From Aeromicrobium ginsengisoli (GTDB lineage: Bacteria; Actinomycetota; Actinomycetes; Propionibacteriales; Nocardioidaceae), in the NCBI RefSeq assembly GCF_004134905.2, contig NZ_SDPQ02000003.1, positions 1,022,023 through 1,086,022 of the forward strand: DNA of 64,000 nt, read 5' to 3'. How positions within the stretch are numbered: the first letter of the stretch is position 1; the number at the start of each line of letters is the position of its first letter. The notes beneath the pieces are model-generated. The model saw nothing but the letters and a program-made list of their open reading frames with translations. It was not told the origin of the DNA and ran no database searches. The position numbers were made by a program, and so were the translations under genes. This document shows positions 36,161 to 45,227 of the stretch, piece by piece.

Positions 36161-36516
36161 TCCGTCGGTACGAGCGCGGAGCGGTGACGGTCCACGCCGC
36201 CGTCATCGCCGTCATGCTCCTGGTGGCGGCCCTGGTCATCACGGAGATGGCCGGACTCGTGCGGCTTCGTCACCGGGTCGCTGCGGCGGCTGACCTCGCG
36301 GCGTTGGCCGCGACGCAGGCCAGCGTCACGGGCGAAGACGGATGCGCGGCAGCCAGCCGCATCGCGGATCGCAATGATGCCGAGGTGCTGAATTGCCGCA
36401 TGGACTTCGACGTCGCGACCGTCACCACCCGGGCGACCAGCCACACGTGGTGGGGCCACCGTTGGGCCGTCGAGCAGAAGGCGCGCGCCGCTCCGGACTT
36501 CTACCTGGGGGAGTGA
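36157..36516 (+). CDS. TadE-like protein of the Rv3654c/DECH-helicase neighbourhood type
   Basis: 119-aa secreted/anchored protein. RRYERGAVTVHAAVIAVM resembles the prepilin signature but the +5 Glu is His, so processing is uncertain; RHRVAAAADLAALAAT is the TadG/Rv3654c signature. GTG 36157 overlaps the tadE stop. Families of this kind sit next to the DECH-box helicase; here an ArsR/MFS pair separates them. Its 3' end overlaps the convergent MFS gene by 16 bp. Confidence 0.83.
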   Translation: MIRRYERGAVTVHAAVIAVMLLVAALVITEMAGLVRLRHRVAAAADLAALAATQASVTGEDGCAAASRIADRNDAEVLNCRMDFDVATVTTRATSHTWWGHRWAVEQKARAAPDFYLGE

Positions 36517-37772
36517 AGTGTGCTGGGCAGGTCGCGCAGGCGGGCAAGAGAGGTGCGCAGGATCGCGAGGCAGGCCAGCAGGTGGATCCCGGCCATGAGG
36601 GCGATCGTCGGACGGAGCCCGAGGTGCTCCCCGAGCACGCCGGCGACCGCCGCGGCCACGGGCATGGTGCCGAAATTGACGACCTGACTCGTCGTGATGG
36701 CCCGGCCCATGAGGTGGCCCGGCACATAGCGCTGCCGCCACGCGTTGCGGATGACGTTGCCGGACACGACGAACAAGCCGACCAGGAACAGCCCCGCGAT
36801 CAGCCACACGATCTGCCAACCGGGACGAGAGAGCGGCAGCAGGAGCGTTGTCGGTCCGGAGCAGAGCAGCAACCACGTCGATGCCCGACCCGAGCCGAGG
36901 CGCTGCGACAGCCGGCGAGCGAAGGTGGCGCCGAGCAGTCCACCGATGCTGCCGGTCATCATGACCAGGCCAACGGCGGACGGCGACAGCGCCAGGTCGT
37001 CGACCATGAACAGCACGAGGAGCGTCGTGAATCCCGTGAGCCCCAAGTTGGACAACCCGCCGATGAGGGTCAGGGGCCGGAGATAGGGGTCATGGGCGAC
37101 ATACGCAATGCCTTCGCGGATCCGGGTCGCAAGTGGCTCGACGTCCGAGGTCGGCCTGTGACTCTCTCCGTTCGGTCGGATGCGCCAGAGGCACACTGCC
37201 GAGACGACGTAGCTGACCGCATCGACCGCGAGGCCGCCGGCGGCGCTGAGGAACTGCGCCATCAAGCCGCCGGCGCCGGGACCCACGACCTGCATCGCCG
37301 ACTCGGTGCCGAACATCCGCCCGTTGGCCTGCTCGAGGTGATGGGTCTCGACGATGCCGGGGATGAGCCTGCCGTACGCCGTGCGGAAGAACACCGTGCA
37401 GGTGCCGTTGGCCAGGGCGACCACCACGAGGTGCGGGAGGGTCAGTGCGCCGGCGAGCCAGGCGACGGGCACGCTCGCCAGCGCCACAGCCGCGACCAGG
37501 TCGGCGATGATCATGACCCGCCGTGGCGGCATGCGGTCGACCCAGGCGCCGGCCGGCAGCCCGATGACGAGCCACGGCAGCCAGGCCGCTGCCGTGAGGG
37601 CGCCCATCCAGCCGGCACCTGCGCCGAAGTCGACGACGGCGAGCAGGGGCAGGAGCACTGCGGTGGTGGCATTGCCCAACAGGCTGACGCCCTCGCCGAG
37701 CCAGAGCAGGCTGAAGTTCCGGTTCTGTCTCAGCGGGGCTGCTGGGACGACCGGTGTCGGAGTCGTGGTCAT
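36501..37772 (-). CDS. MFS transporter (multidrug-efflux type)
   Basis: 423-aa major facilitator with about twelve helices. LLWLGEGVSLLGNATT, GLPAGAWVDRMPPRRVMI (the loop 2-3 D-R-x5-R motif) and a related WRQRYVPGHLMGRA in the second half are typical of MFS_3/enterobactin-exporter-like efflux pumps. ATG 37772 overlaps the ArsR stop (ATGA), so the pump is co-expressed with and likely controlled by ArsR. Substrate unknown. The gene interrupts the usual tad-helicase order. Confidence 0.88.
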   Translation of the reverse strand: MTTTPTPVVPAAPLRQNRNFSLLWLGEGVSLLGNATTAVLLPLLAVVDFGAGAGWMGALTAAAWLPWLVIGLPAGAWVDRMPPRRVMIIADLVAAVALASVPVAWLAGALTLPHLVVVALANGTCTVFFRTAYGRLIPGIVETHHLEQANGRMFGTESAMQVVGPGAGGLMAQFLSAAGGLAVDAVSYVVSAVCLWRIRPNGESHRPTSDVEPLATRIREGIAYVAHDPYLRPLTLIGGLSNLGLTGFTTLLVLFMVDDLALSPSAVGLVMMTGSIGGLLGATFARRLSQRLGSGRASTWLLLCSGPTTLLLPLSRPGWQIVWLIAGLFLVGLFVVSGNVIRNAWRQRYVPGHLMGRAITTSQVVNFGTMPVAAAVAGVLGEHLGLRPTIALMAGIHLLACLAILRTSLARLRDLPSTLHSPR

Positions 37773-38353
37773 GGCTGGCTCGGGAATCCCCGGCTGTAGA
37801 CGAGCACGGGTTGTCGCTCGACGCCGTCGTCGGTCGGTCGATCGTGCCATCGCTGCAGCAGGGCGACGATCTCTACGCTCAGCTCACTCAGCTCGGTCGG
37901 GGTGAGGTGCAGCCAGTTCTGGGTGGCGAACGCCGCGTCGACCCACTCGCCCGCCTCGTCGTGGTTGTCGAGCCACTCGTGCGTACGTGCGACCTGGCGG
38001 TTGAAGTGGGCCGACTCGGCGGCGGCGGCGACTGTGGCGGCGACGGGATCGTCGGCGAAGTCTGACGTCGTCCACTTCCAGCCTGCGTCGACGAGACGCC
38101 ACCAGCGTTCACGCCGATCGCGGGCGAGCTCGGGCACCTCCTCGACGAGCTTCACCTCGGCGAGCACCTTGAGGTGATGGCTGACGCTGCCGACGGCTTG
38201 GCCGGTCCGCTGCGACAGTGCTGAGGCGGTGGAGGGCCCGTCGACCTTGAGCGCGTCGATCAGGCGAGCGCGGAACGGGTGGGCCATCGCGCTCAGCACT
38301 GCGGCCTCGGTGACGCGGCGGATGCCGGGCTGAGGGGTGTCGGCGTGGTTCAT
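37769..38353 (-). CDS. ArsR-family (winged helix) regulator
   Basis: 194-aa regulator. The HTH lies at about residues 10-75 (ALSQRTGQAVGSVSHHLKVL, recognition helix), followed by a long helical domain with no Cys metal site, so it is not a metal sensor of the classic type. ATG 38353 is preferred over the further upstream ATG since TATCGT (38360-38365, minus strand) lies 6 nt before it, giving a leaderless mRNA. A 32-bp operator palindrome abuts the promoter, implying autorepression; the overlapping MFS gene is the probable target. Confidence 0.88.
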   Translation of the reverse strand: MNHADTPQPGIRRVTEAAVLSAMAHPFRARLIDALKVDGPSTASALSQRTGQAVGSVSHHLKVLAEVKLVEEVPELARDRRERWWRLVDAGWKWTTSDFADDPVAATVAAAAESAHFNRQVARTHEWLDNHDEAGEWVDAAFATQNWLHLTPTELSELSVEIVALLQRWHDRPTDDGVERQPVLVYSRGFPSQP

Positions 38354-38368
38354 GCCATCACGATAACC

Positions 38369-38400
38369 CCACAAGAGCAGTTGTACAAGAACTCTTGTGG
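38369..38400. promoter_or_regulatory. palindromic operator of the ArsR/MFS pair
   Basis: CCACAAGAG (38369-38377) and CTCTTGTGG (38392-38400) form perfect 9-bp arms; the centre contains TTGTACAA (38381-38388), itself a palindrome. It covers the -35 area of the arsR promoter and ends 8 bp from the helicase stop. Confidence 0.8.
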
Positions 38401-38407
38401 AATATGT

Positions 38408-40720
38408 TCAAGCTGCTGGCGCGTCGTTCAACAAGGCCTCGAGCAGGCGTACGGCGCCAGCCTTGTCGAGCGGCTCGTTGCCGTTGCCGCACTTGGGCGA
38501 GTAGACGCACGACGGGCAGCCGGCCGCACACTCGCAGGCGACGATCGCGTCGCGGGTCACCCGCAACCAGCGGGCGGCCAGCTCGTAGCCCCGCTCGGCG
38601 AAGCCCGCACCGCCGGGATAGCCGTCATAGACGAACACCGTCATGGTCCCAGTGTCCGCGTGCAGTGCCGTCGAGACGCCGCCGATGTCCCAGCGGTCGC
38701 AGGTCGCCAGCAGCGGCAGCAGTCCGATCGCCGCGTGCTCGGCGGCATGGGCAGCGCCCGGCACGTCGCCGCTCTCGAACGTCGCGGCGACGGCGTCGGG
38801 CTCGAGGGTCCACCACACGGCCTTGGTCTGGAGGGTGCGAGCGGGCAGGTCGAGCAGCTCCTCGCCGAGGACGCCGCCGCCTGTCGTGCTGCGCTTCATG
38901 TAGGACACGACCTGGTTGACGACGTCGACCGACCCGAACGACATCGCCGCCTTGCCCCACGGCGTCGTCCGCTCGGTCTCGGTCACGGAGATCTCGGTGA
39001 CCGATCGCGCCATCGTCGAGTAGTCGGGGTCGTCGCGGTGGACGACCGCGACGCCGTGCTCGACGTCGTAGTCATCGACGATGTGGACGTCGCCCTGGTG
39101 GACGTAGACCGCGCCCTCGTGGACTGCCGAGTCGGCAGAGCCGGCGTCGACCGTGCCGATCAGGCGGCCGGTGACGGCGTCGACGATCTGCACGGGTGCG
39201 CCGCCACTCGACCTGATGTCGGCGAGGTCGCTGGCCCGCTCGCGCTTGGTCCAGAACCAGCCGGCGGGGCGCTTGCGCAGCCAACCGGCGGCTTCGAGGG
39301 CTTGCACGCCCTCTGCCGTACGCGGGCCGAACAGCGCGAAGTCGTCCTCAGTCAGCGGGAGCTCCTGCGCTGCTGCCGCCAGGTGCGGGCCCAGGACGTA
39401 CGGATTGTCGGGGTCGAACACCGACGCCTCGACCGGCGCGCCGAGCAGAGCCTCCGGATGATGGACGAGAAAGGTGTCGAGCGGGTCGTCGCGGGCGACG
39501 AGGATGCCGATCGAGTCACGGCCCGACCGCCCGGCGCGCCCGAACTGCTGCTGCAGGGCCGCCCGCGTGCCCGGGAACCCGACGCTGATGACGGCGTCGA
39601 GCCCCGCCACGTCGATGCCGAGCTCGAGCGCGTTGGTGCTGGCCAGGCCGAGCAGGTCGCCGCTGCGCAGCCGTTGCTCGAGCTCGCGGCGTTCCTCGGG
39701 CAGGTAGCCGCCGCGGTACGTCGCGACCCGGGCGACGAGCTCAGGGTCGACCTCCGCGAGCCGGCGCTGCGCGGTCGCGGCGACGGACTCCGCACCGCGT
39801 CGCGAGCGTACGAACGCCAGGGTGCGGACCTTGCCGATCACGAGGTCCGTGAGCAGCTCGCCGGCCTCGGTCGTGGCAGCGCGGCGTACGACTCCTTCGG
39901 TCGCGTCGCCCGAGATCGGGTCACGACCTGGCAGGAGGGGCGGCTCCCAGAGTGCGATCGTCCGGGCCGCGTGGGGCGATGCATCATCGGTGACGGGTAC
40001 GACCTCGAGCCCCGTGAGCCGGCCGGCGAACACCTCGGGCTCGGCGACGGTCGCCGACGAGAGGACGAACGTGGGCTCGGCGCCGTAGTGGGCGCAGACC
40101 CGGCGCAGGCGTCGCAGGACATGGGCGACGTGAGCGCCGAACACGCCGCGGTAGTGGTGACACTCGTCGACGACGACATGGCTCAACCCGCCGAGCACCC
40201 GGGCCCAGCGGGCGTGCGCCGGGAGGATCGAGTGGTGCAGCGTGTCGGGGTTGGTCAGCAGGTAGTTGGCGTGGTCGCGCGCCCAGACGCGTTCCTCGCG
40301 CGAGTTGTCACCATCGACCGTCGCGGGCCGGGCGAACTCGCGCGCGCCGGACAGCCGGCGCAGCTGGTCGGCGGCGAGCGCCTTGGTCGGCGCCAGATAG
40401 AGCACTGCCGGCAGCCGGTTGCCCCGCAGCGCACTGCCGTTCCGGCCCTCGGCGAGGCCCGTGAGCGCCGGCGCCTGGAAGGCGAGTGACTTGCCCGACG
40501 CCGTGCCGGTGGCGATCACGACGTGCCGGCCCTCGTGCACGTGGTGCAGTGCCTCGGCCTGATGGCCCCAGAGTGCGGTGATGCCCTCGGCCTCGTACAT
40601 CGCCCGTACGGCCGGGTCGACCCAGCCGGGCCACGGCTCGACGACCGCTTCTCGCTCGGGGACCCGCTCGACGTGGGTCACCCGGTCGCCGTAGCGCAGC
40701 ACGAGGTCGGCGGGGTCCAC
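38408..40720 (-). CDS. DECH-box helicase, MrfA/YprA-like (Rv3649 type)
   Basis: 770-aa superfamily 2 helicase. Walker A ATGTASGKSLAFQAP, DEAH-type box VVVDECHHYRG, motif III VLSSATVAEP, motif VI QQFGRAGRSGRDS. A C-terminal domain has four Cys in CECAAGCPSCV and PKCGN, the DUF1998/MZB zinc module of MrfA, which repairs mitomycin-type lesions. Length equals the mycobacterial homologue. GTG 40720 follows GGGAG; longer upstream frame reads through the divergent bldG promoter. Forms the left edge of a conserved block with bldG and hppA. Confidence 0.9.
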   Translation of the reverse strand: MDPADLVLRYGDRVTHVERVPEREAVVEPWPGWVDPAVRAMYEAEGITALWGHQAEALHHVHEGRHVVIATGTASGKSLAFQAPALTGLAEGRNGSALRGNRLPAVLYLAPTKALAADQLRRLSGAREFARPATVDGDNSREERVWARDHANYLLTNPDTLHHSILPAHARWARVLGGLSHVVVDECHHYRGVFGAHVAHVLRRLRRVCAHYGAEPTFVLSSATVAEPEVFAGRLTGLEVVPVTDDASPHAARTIALWEPPLLPGRDPISGDATEGVVRRAATTEAGELLTDLVIGKVRTLAFVRSRRGAESVAATAQRRLAEVDPELVARVATYRGGYLPEERRELEQRLRSGDLLGLASTNALELGIDVAGLDAVISVGFPGTRAALQQQFGRAGRSGRDSIGILVARDDPLDTFLVHHPEALLGAPVEASVFDPDNPYVLGPHLAAAAQELPLTEDDFALFGPRTAEGVQALEAAGWLRKRPAGWFWTKRERASDLADIRSSGGAPVQIVDAVTGRLIGTVDAGSADSAVHEGAVYVHQGDVHIVDDYDVEHGVAVVHRDDPDYSTMARSVTEISVTETERTTPWGKAAMSFGSVDVVNQVVSYMKRSTTGGGVLGEELLDLPARTLQTKAVWWTLEPDAVAATFESGDVPGAAHAAEHAAIGLLPLLATCDRWDIGGVSTALHADTGTMTVFVYDGYPGGAGFAERGYELAARWLRVTRDAIVACECAAGCPSCVYSPKCGNGNEPLDKAGAVRLLEALLNDAPAA

Positions 40721-40811
40721 CGTGTGATTCTCCCAGACGGGTCCGCAGCGTCTCGCGCATCGGCGGTCGCCCCTGGATCGTGATTGAATGCAGGCGGAGA
40801 GAGGAGTGGAC

Positions 40812-41156
40812 ATGGAGCTGTCGCTGACGTCGCGCACTGACGGTGACTTCGAGATCATCGAGGTCGGCGGCGAGATCGATGTCTACACCGCGCCCAAGCT
40901 CCGTGAGGCGATCGTCGCGGCCGTCGACGCCGGTCACACCCGGCTCATCATCGACGTCCAGAAGGTCGACTTCCTCGACTCCACCGGGCTCGGCGTCCTC
41001 GTGGGCGCCCTCAAGCGCGTACGCGCCGACGGCGGCTCACTCGACATCGTGTGCACCCAGGAGCGCATCCTCAAGATCTTCGAGATCACCGGCCTGGACA
41101 AGGTCTTCGGTCTGCACACCTCGATCGACGAAGCGCGTACGACCCAGCCACTGTGA
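40812..41156 (+). CDS. bldG: BldG-like anti-sigma factor antagonist (STAS)
   Basis: 114-aa STAS protein nearly colinear with Streptomyces Bld[36 protein letters not shown] and [16 protein letters not shown]. The phospho-acceptor is Ser57 in DSTG. ATG 40812 with GAGAGGAG ribosome site. In Streptomyces bldG is followed by an anti-sigma kinase gene; here none follows, and hppA is next. It should release a sigma factor by binding its anti-sigma partner when dephosphorylated; partner not in window. Confidence 0.92.
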   Translation: MELSLTSRTDGDFEIIEVGGEIDVYTAPKLREAIVAAVDAGHTRLIIDVQKVDFLDSTGLGVLVGALKRVRADGGSLDIVCTQERILKIFEITGLDKVFGLHTSIDEARTTQPL

Positions 41157-41203
41157 TCCCGGTCGCACCGCTTCACAGGCCCTCCATGTAACCTGCGTCA
41201 CGC

Positions 41204-41228
41204 GGTCTGGTCTCACCAGACCCGTTTT
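41204..41228 (+). terminator. intrinsic terminator after bldG
   Basis: GGTCTGG (41204-41210), loop TCTCA, CCAGACC (41216-41222), then CGTTTT. The T-run makes it the most classical terminator in the window. Alternatively, if the hppA promoter is upstream (TAACCT near 41189), it would be an attenuator in the hppA leader. Confidence 0.7.
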
Positions 41229-41257
41229 ACGTCCTGCCTTACATCTGGAGGAATTTC

Positions 41258-43663
41258 ATGGCGAACGCGACACTCGTTGCGGCAGCCAGTGACCTCGATC
41301 TCTCCAACGACAACACGATCATCGTGTCGGTCGTTGCGGCTATCGGCGTCATTGCGCTGATCATGGCGGCGGTTTTCCGCGCCGAAGTACTCAACGCCTC
41401 AGAAGGCACCGAGAAGATGCAGGAGATCGGACAGGCGGTCCAGGAGGGTGCCTCGGCATACCTCGGCCGCATGTTCAAGACCCTCGCGGTCTTCGCGGTC
41501 CTGGCCTTCGGGCTGCTGTTCCTGCTGCCCGGCGATGCCGAGATCAGGATCGGCCGTTCGCTGTTCTTCCTGATCGGTGCCGGCTTCTCCGCGCTGATCG
41601 GCTACCTCGGCATGTGGCTCGCGACGCGCGCCAACATCCGCGTCGCTGCGGCCGCGCAGAACGAGGGGCGCGAGAAGGCCATGCGCATCGCGTTCCGCAC
41701 GGGCGGCACGGTCGGCATGCTGACGGTGGGCCTCGGCCTCGTCGGCGCGTCGAGTGTCGTCCTGATCTACCAGGGCGACGCCCCCGACGTCCTCGAGGGC
41801 TTCGGCTTCGGCGCAGCCCTTCTCGCGATGTTCATGCGAGTCGGCGGTGGCATCTTCACCAAGGCCGCTGACGTCGGCGCCGACCTCGTCGGCAAGGTCG
41901 AGCAGAACATTCCCGAGGACGACCCGCGCAACGCCGCGACGATCGCGGACAACGTCGGCGACAACGTCGGCGACTGCGCCGGCATGGCCGCCGACCTCTT
42001 CGAGTCGTACGCCGTGACGCTCGTCGCCGCGCTGATCCTCGGCTCGGTCGCGTTCGGTCAGGAAGGCCTCGTCTTCCCGCTCATCATTCCCGCCATCGGC
42101 GCCGTCACCGCGATCCTCGGTGTCTACATCACCCGGGCGCGCGTCGGCGAGAACGGACTCGCGGCGATCAACCGCTCGTTCTACATCTCGGCGGTCATCT
42201 CGGCGGTCGCGTCCGTCGCGGTGTCGTACATCTACCTGCCGAAGACGTTCGGCGAGCTGCACATCCCCAAGGCGACCGGTCTGGCCGGCCAGCTGTTCGG
42301 CAACCCGCTCGCCGGATACGACGGCTGGGGCCCGCGCACGATCGCCTGGGTCGCAGTCCTCATCGGTATCGTGCTCGCGGCTTTGATCCTGGCCCTCACG
42401 GGCTACTTCACCGGCACGGAGACGCGTCCGGTCAAGGACGTCGGCAAGACCTCGCTGACCGGTGCGGCCACGGTCATCCTGTCCGGACTCTCGGTCGGCT
42501 TCGAGTCGGCGGTCTACACCGCGCTGGTCATCGGTGCGGCCGTCTTCGGTGCGTTCCTGCTGGGCAGTGGATCGATCATCGTGTCGCTGTTCGCGGTCTC
42601 GCTCGCCGGTTGTGGTCTGCTCACGACCGTCGGTGTCATCGTCGCGATGGACACGTTCGGCCCGGTCAGCGACAACGCTCAGGGCATCGCCGAGATGTCG
42701 GGTGACGTCGACGAGGAAGGCGCCAAGATCCTCACGGAGCTCGACGCCGTCGGCAACACCACGAAGGCCATCACCAAGGGCATCGCGATCGCCACGGCCG
42801 TCCTGGCCGCGACCGCGCTGTTCGGTGCCTTCACCGACAACATCAGGGACCAGCTCGTCGTGGTCCTCAACGACATCTCGGGCAACGCCGGCAAGGGGGA
42901 GTTCCTCCAGAACCTGTCGCTCAGTGATTCGCAGGTCCTGCAGGGCGTGCTCAACGTCGCCAACCCGCAGAACCTCGTCGGTCTGCTCATCGGCTCCGCT
43001 GTCGTGTTCCTGTTCTCCGGTCTGGCGATCAACGCCGTCGGTCGGGCGGCCGGCGCTGTGGTCTACGAGGTGCGCCGCCAGTTCAAGGAGATCCCGGGCA
43101 TCATGGAGGGCACCGGTCGTCCCGAGTACGGCAAGGTCGTCGACATCTGCACGCGCGACTCGTTGCGCGAGCTCGCGACGCCGGGCATCCTCGCGATCTT
43201 CGCCCCGATCGCCGTCGGCTTCGGCCTCGGCGTCGGTCCGCTCGGCGCCTACCTCGCCGGCGCGATCGCGACCGGCACGCTGATGGCGGTGTTCCTCGCC
43301 AACTCCGGTGGCGCGTGGGACAACGCGAAGAAGCTCGTCGAGGACGGCAACCACGGTGGCAAGGGATCGCCGGCCCACGAGGCGACGATCATCGGCGACA
43401 CCGTCGGTGACCCGTTCAAGGACACCGCCGGACCGGCGATCAACCCGCTCCTCAAGGTCATGAACCTCGTGGCGCTGCTGATCGTGCCGTTGGTCATCAA
43501 GTACACCTACGGCAACGACGCGAACGAGTGGGTCCGCTACTCGATCGCCGGCGCCGCTGCGGTGATCATCGCGCTCGCGGTCTACATCTCGAAGCGTCGC
43601 CCGATCGCGCTCGAGGCAGGCATCGTCGACGAGCCCGAGCCGGAGAACGTTCCGGTCGTCTAG
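41258..43663 (+). CDS. hppA: K+-independent H+-translocating pyrophosphatase
   Basis: 801-aa integral membrane proton pump driven by PPi, with about 16 helices. The catalytic motif DVGADLVGKVE and the acidic DNVGDNVGD segment are intact. The cation-determining segment reads GNTTKAITKG: Lys and Thr where K+-dependent pumps have Ala, so it should work without potassium. ATG 41258 has GGAGG 9 nt upstream. C-terminus ends in a short acidic tail. Followed by a perfect 15-bp terminator hairpin. Confidence 0.95.
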   Translation: MANATLVAAASDLDLSNDNTIIVSVVAAIGVIALIMAAVFRAEVLNASEGTEKMQEIGQAVQEGASAYLGRMFKTLAVFAVLAFGLLFLLPGDAEIRIGRSLFFLIGAGFSALIGYLGMWLATRANIRVAAAAQNEGREKAMRIAFRTGGTVGMLTVGLGLVGASSVVLIYQGDAPDVLEGFGFGAALLAMFMRVGGGIFTKAADVGADLVGKVEQNIPEDDPRNAATIADNVGDNVGDCAGMAADLFESYAVTLVAALILGSVAFGQEGLVFPLIIPAIGAVTAILGVYITRARVGENGLAAINRSFYISAVISAVASVAVSYIYLPKTFGELHIPKATGLAGQLFGNPLAGYDGWGPRTIAWVAVLIGIVLAALILALTGYFTGTETRPVKDVGKTSLTGAATVILSGLSVGFESAVYTALVIGAAVFGAFLLGSGSIIVSLFAVSLAGCGLLTTVGVIVAMDTFGPVSDNAQGIAEMSGDVDEEGAKILTELDAVGNTTKAITKGIAIATAVLAATALFGAFTDNIRDQLVVVLNDISGNAGKGEFLQNLSLSDSQVLQGVLNVANPQNLVGLLIGSAVVFLFSGLAINAVGRAAGAVVYEVRRQFKEIPGIMEGTGRPEYGKVVDICTRDSLRELATPGILAIFAPIAVGFGLGVGPLGAYLAGAIATGTLMAVFLANSGGAWDNAKKLVEDGNHGGKGSPAHEATIIGDTVGDPFKDTAGPAINPLLKVMNLVALLIVPLVIKYTYGNDANEWVRYSIAGAAAVIIALAVYISKRRPIALEAGIVDEPEPENVPVV

Positions 43664-43674
43664 TCGCACCACCT

Positions 43675-43708
43675 CGAACGGCGCAGACCTCCGGGTCTGC
43701 GCCGTTCG
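43675..43708 (+). terminator. terminator hairpin after hppA
   Basis: A 15-bp perfect stem, CGAACGGCGCAGACC against its complement (43694-43708), with a TCCG tetraloop, starting 12 bp after the stop. No T-tract follows. Confidence 0.8.
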
Positions 43709-43739
43709 TGCGTCCCGGGGCGTCTGACAGGCTGGGCGG

Positions 43740-45206
43740 ATGATCGAAGGCGCGTACGTCCAGGACCTCCGCCGGGCACTGACCCGGGCCGACTTCACGG
43801 TCGACGCGGTGTTCGCGCTGCTGGGTGAGGACGCCCATCGGGCGCTCGGCCGCAACCAGACGGTGCCGGCCAGGCGGGCCACTGCCGGCCGCGGTGACCT
43901 CGCCACGCTGGTGCGGCTCTTTGCCCTGCAGGTCGCCGTCGACCGCGAACGCGCCGACGCCGCGCTGCCAGGACTCGTCGATCCCCTTCTCGCCGCGGGG
44001 ATGCTCCAGGCTTCCGGTGGTGAGGTGCGCGCCCTGGTCGACGTGCGCCCGTACGGCGACGAGGCCCACGACTGGTGGGTCGTGTGCGACCCGACCCCGG
44101 GCCTCGACGTCCGCCAGGCGCCGATGAGCCCTGAGTACGTCCTCGGCATCAGCGAGGCGTCGTCGTCGTTGGCGCAGCTGACGATCCGTGAACCCGTCGG
44201 CCGGGCCCTCGACCTGGGCACGGGGTGTGGCGTGCAGGCGCTGCACCTGGCGCAGCACGCCCGCGAGGTCGTGGCCACCGACGTCAACCCGCGGGCGCTG
44301 GCGATGGCCCGCCTCACGGCCGAGCTCAACGAGGTCGACATGGACGTCCGCGACGGCAGCCTCTTCGACCCGGTCGCGGGCGAGACCTTCGATCTCATCG
44401 CGACGAACCCGCCGTTCGTCATCTCGCCGCCCGGCAGCGAGGTCCTGGTCTACCGCGACTCGGGCATGCCCGGCGACAACGTCGTGCGCCACCTCGTCGA
44501 GAACGCCGCGGCGCACCTCTACGACGGCGGCTGGTGCCAGATCCTCGCCAACTGGGCGCACCGCAAGGGCACTGTGTGGCAGGACGGTCTCGAGGAGTGG
44601 TTCGCCGGACAGCCGCTCGACGCCTGGGTCGTGCAGCGCGAGCTCGTCGACCCCTCGGAGTACGTCGAGATGTGGCTCGCGGATGCCGGCCTCGCGTCGA
44701 CCCCTGACTACGTGAGCCGCTACGACGCGTGGCTCGACTGGTTCGCCGAGGTCGGCATCGAGGCGGTCGGCTTCGGCTGGCTGAGCATGCGCAAGACCCC
44801 CGAGACGCCGGTCCGCCGCCTCGAGGAGTGGACCGGCGAGGTCGCTCCGCCGGTGGGTCCGGCCGTGGCGGCGTGGGGACGGCGCACCGAGCTGCTGCGC
44901 GGGCTCGACGACGAGGCGCTGCTCGGGCACGCGTTCCGGCACGCCCCCGACCTGGTCGAGGAGACGCGAGGACCGGCCGGCGCGGAGCATCCGGAGTCGA
45001 TCGTGCTGCGCCTCCAGCAGGGCGTACGCCGCGCGCGCCAGGTCGACACCGTCGAGGCCGGGCTGGTCAGCGCCAGCGAGGGTGACCTGTCCGCCGGGCA
45101 GATCCTCGACGCCCTTGCGTCGCTGCTCGACCGGGACGCCGCCGACCTCAGGCGTACGTATGCCGGCTCAGTGCGCGACCTCGTCGCCGAGGGCTTCCTG
45201 ACCTGA
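43740..45206 (+). CDS. N5-glutamine/adenine-type methyltransferase (NPPF)
   Basis: 488-aa protein. A central Rossmann methyltransferase has ALDLGTGCGVQALHLA (motif I), EVVATDVNPRALAMA and LIATNPPFVISP, the NPPF catalytic motif of N-methylating enzymes. The ~135 N-terminal and ~180 C-terminal residues are extra to the core and conserved in actinobacterial homologues of this locus. ATG 43740; CAGGCT lies 6 nt upstream, suggesting a leaderless mRNA. Target (protein, RNA or small molecule) unknown. Confidence 0.85.
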   Translation: MIEGAYVQDLRRALTRADFTVDAVFALLGEDAHRALGRNQTVPARRATAGRGDLATLVRLFALQVAVDRERADAALPGLVDPLLAAGMLQASGGEVRALVDVRPYGDEAHDWWVVCDPTPGLDVRQAPMSPEYVLGISEASSSLAQLTIREPVGRALDLGTGCGVQALHLAQHAREVVATDVNPRALAMARLTAELNEVDMDVRDGSLFDPVAGETFDLIATNPPFVISPPGSEVLVYRDSGMPGDNVVRHLVENAAAHLYDGGWCQILANWAHRKGTVWQDGLEEWFAGQPLDAWVVQRELVDPSEYVEMWLADAGLASTPDYVSRYDAWLDWFAEVGIEAVGFGWLSMRKTPETPVRRLEEWTGEVAPPVGPAVAAWGRRTELLRGLDDEALLGHAFRHAPDLVEETRGPAGAEHPESIVLRLQQGVRRARQVDTVEAGLVSASEGDLSAGQILDALASLLDRDAADLRRTYAGSVRDLVAEGFLT

Positions 45207-45227
45207 ACCCGTTTGCGAGGGACACGC

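Noticed and set aside
36501..37772. MFS/ArsR pair as arsenic resistance
   Set aside because: The ArsR protein has no Cys metal motif and the pump is MFS-drug type, not ArsB/Acr3.
41399..44422. 1007-codon open frame on the minus strand opposite hppA
   Set aside because: High-GC antisense shadow: Asp/Arg/Glu/Val-rich text with no domain, and hppA on the other strand is unmistakable.
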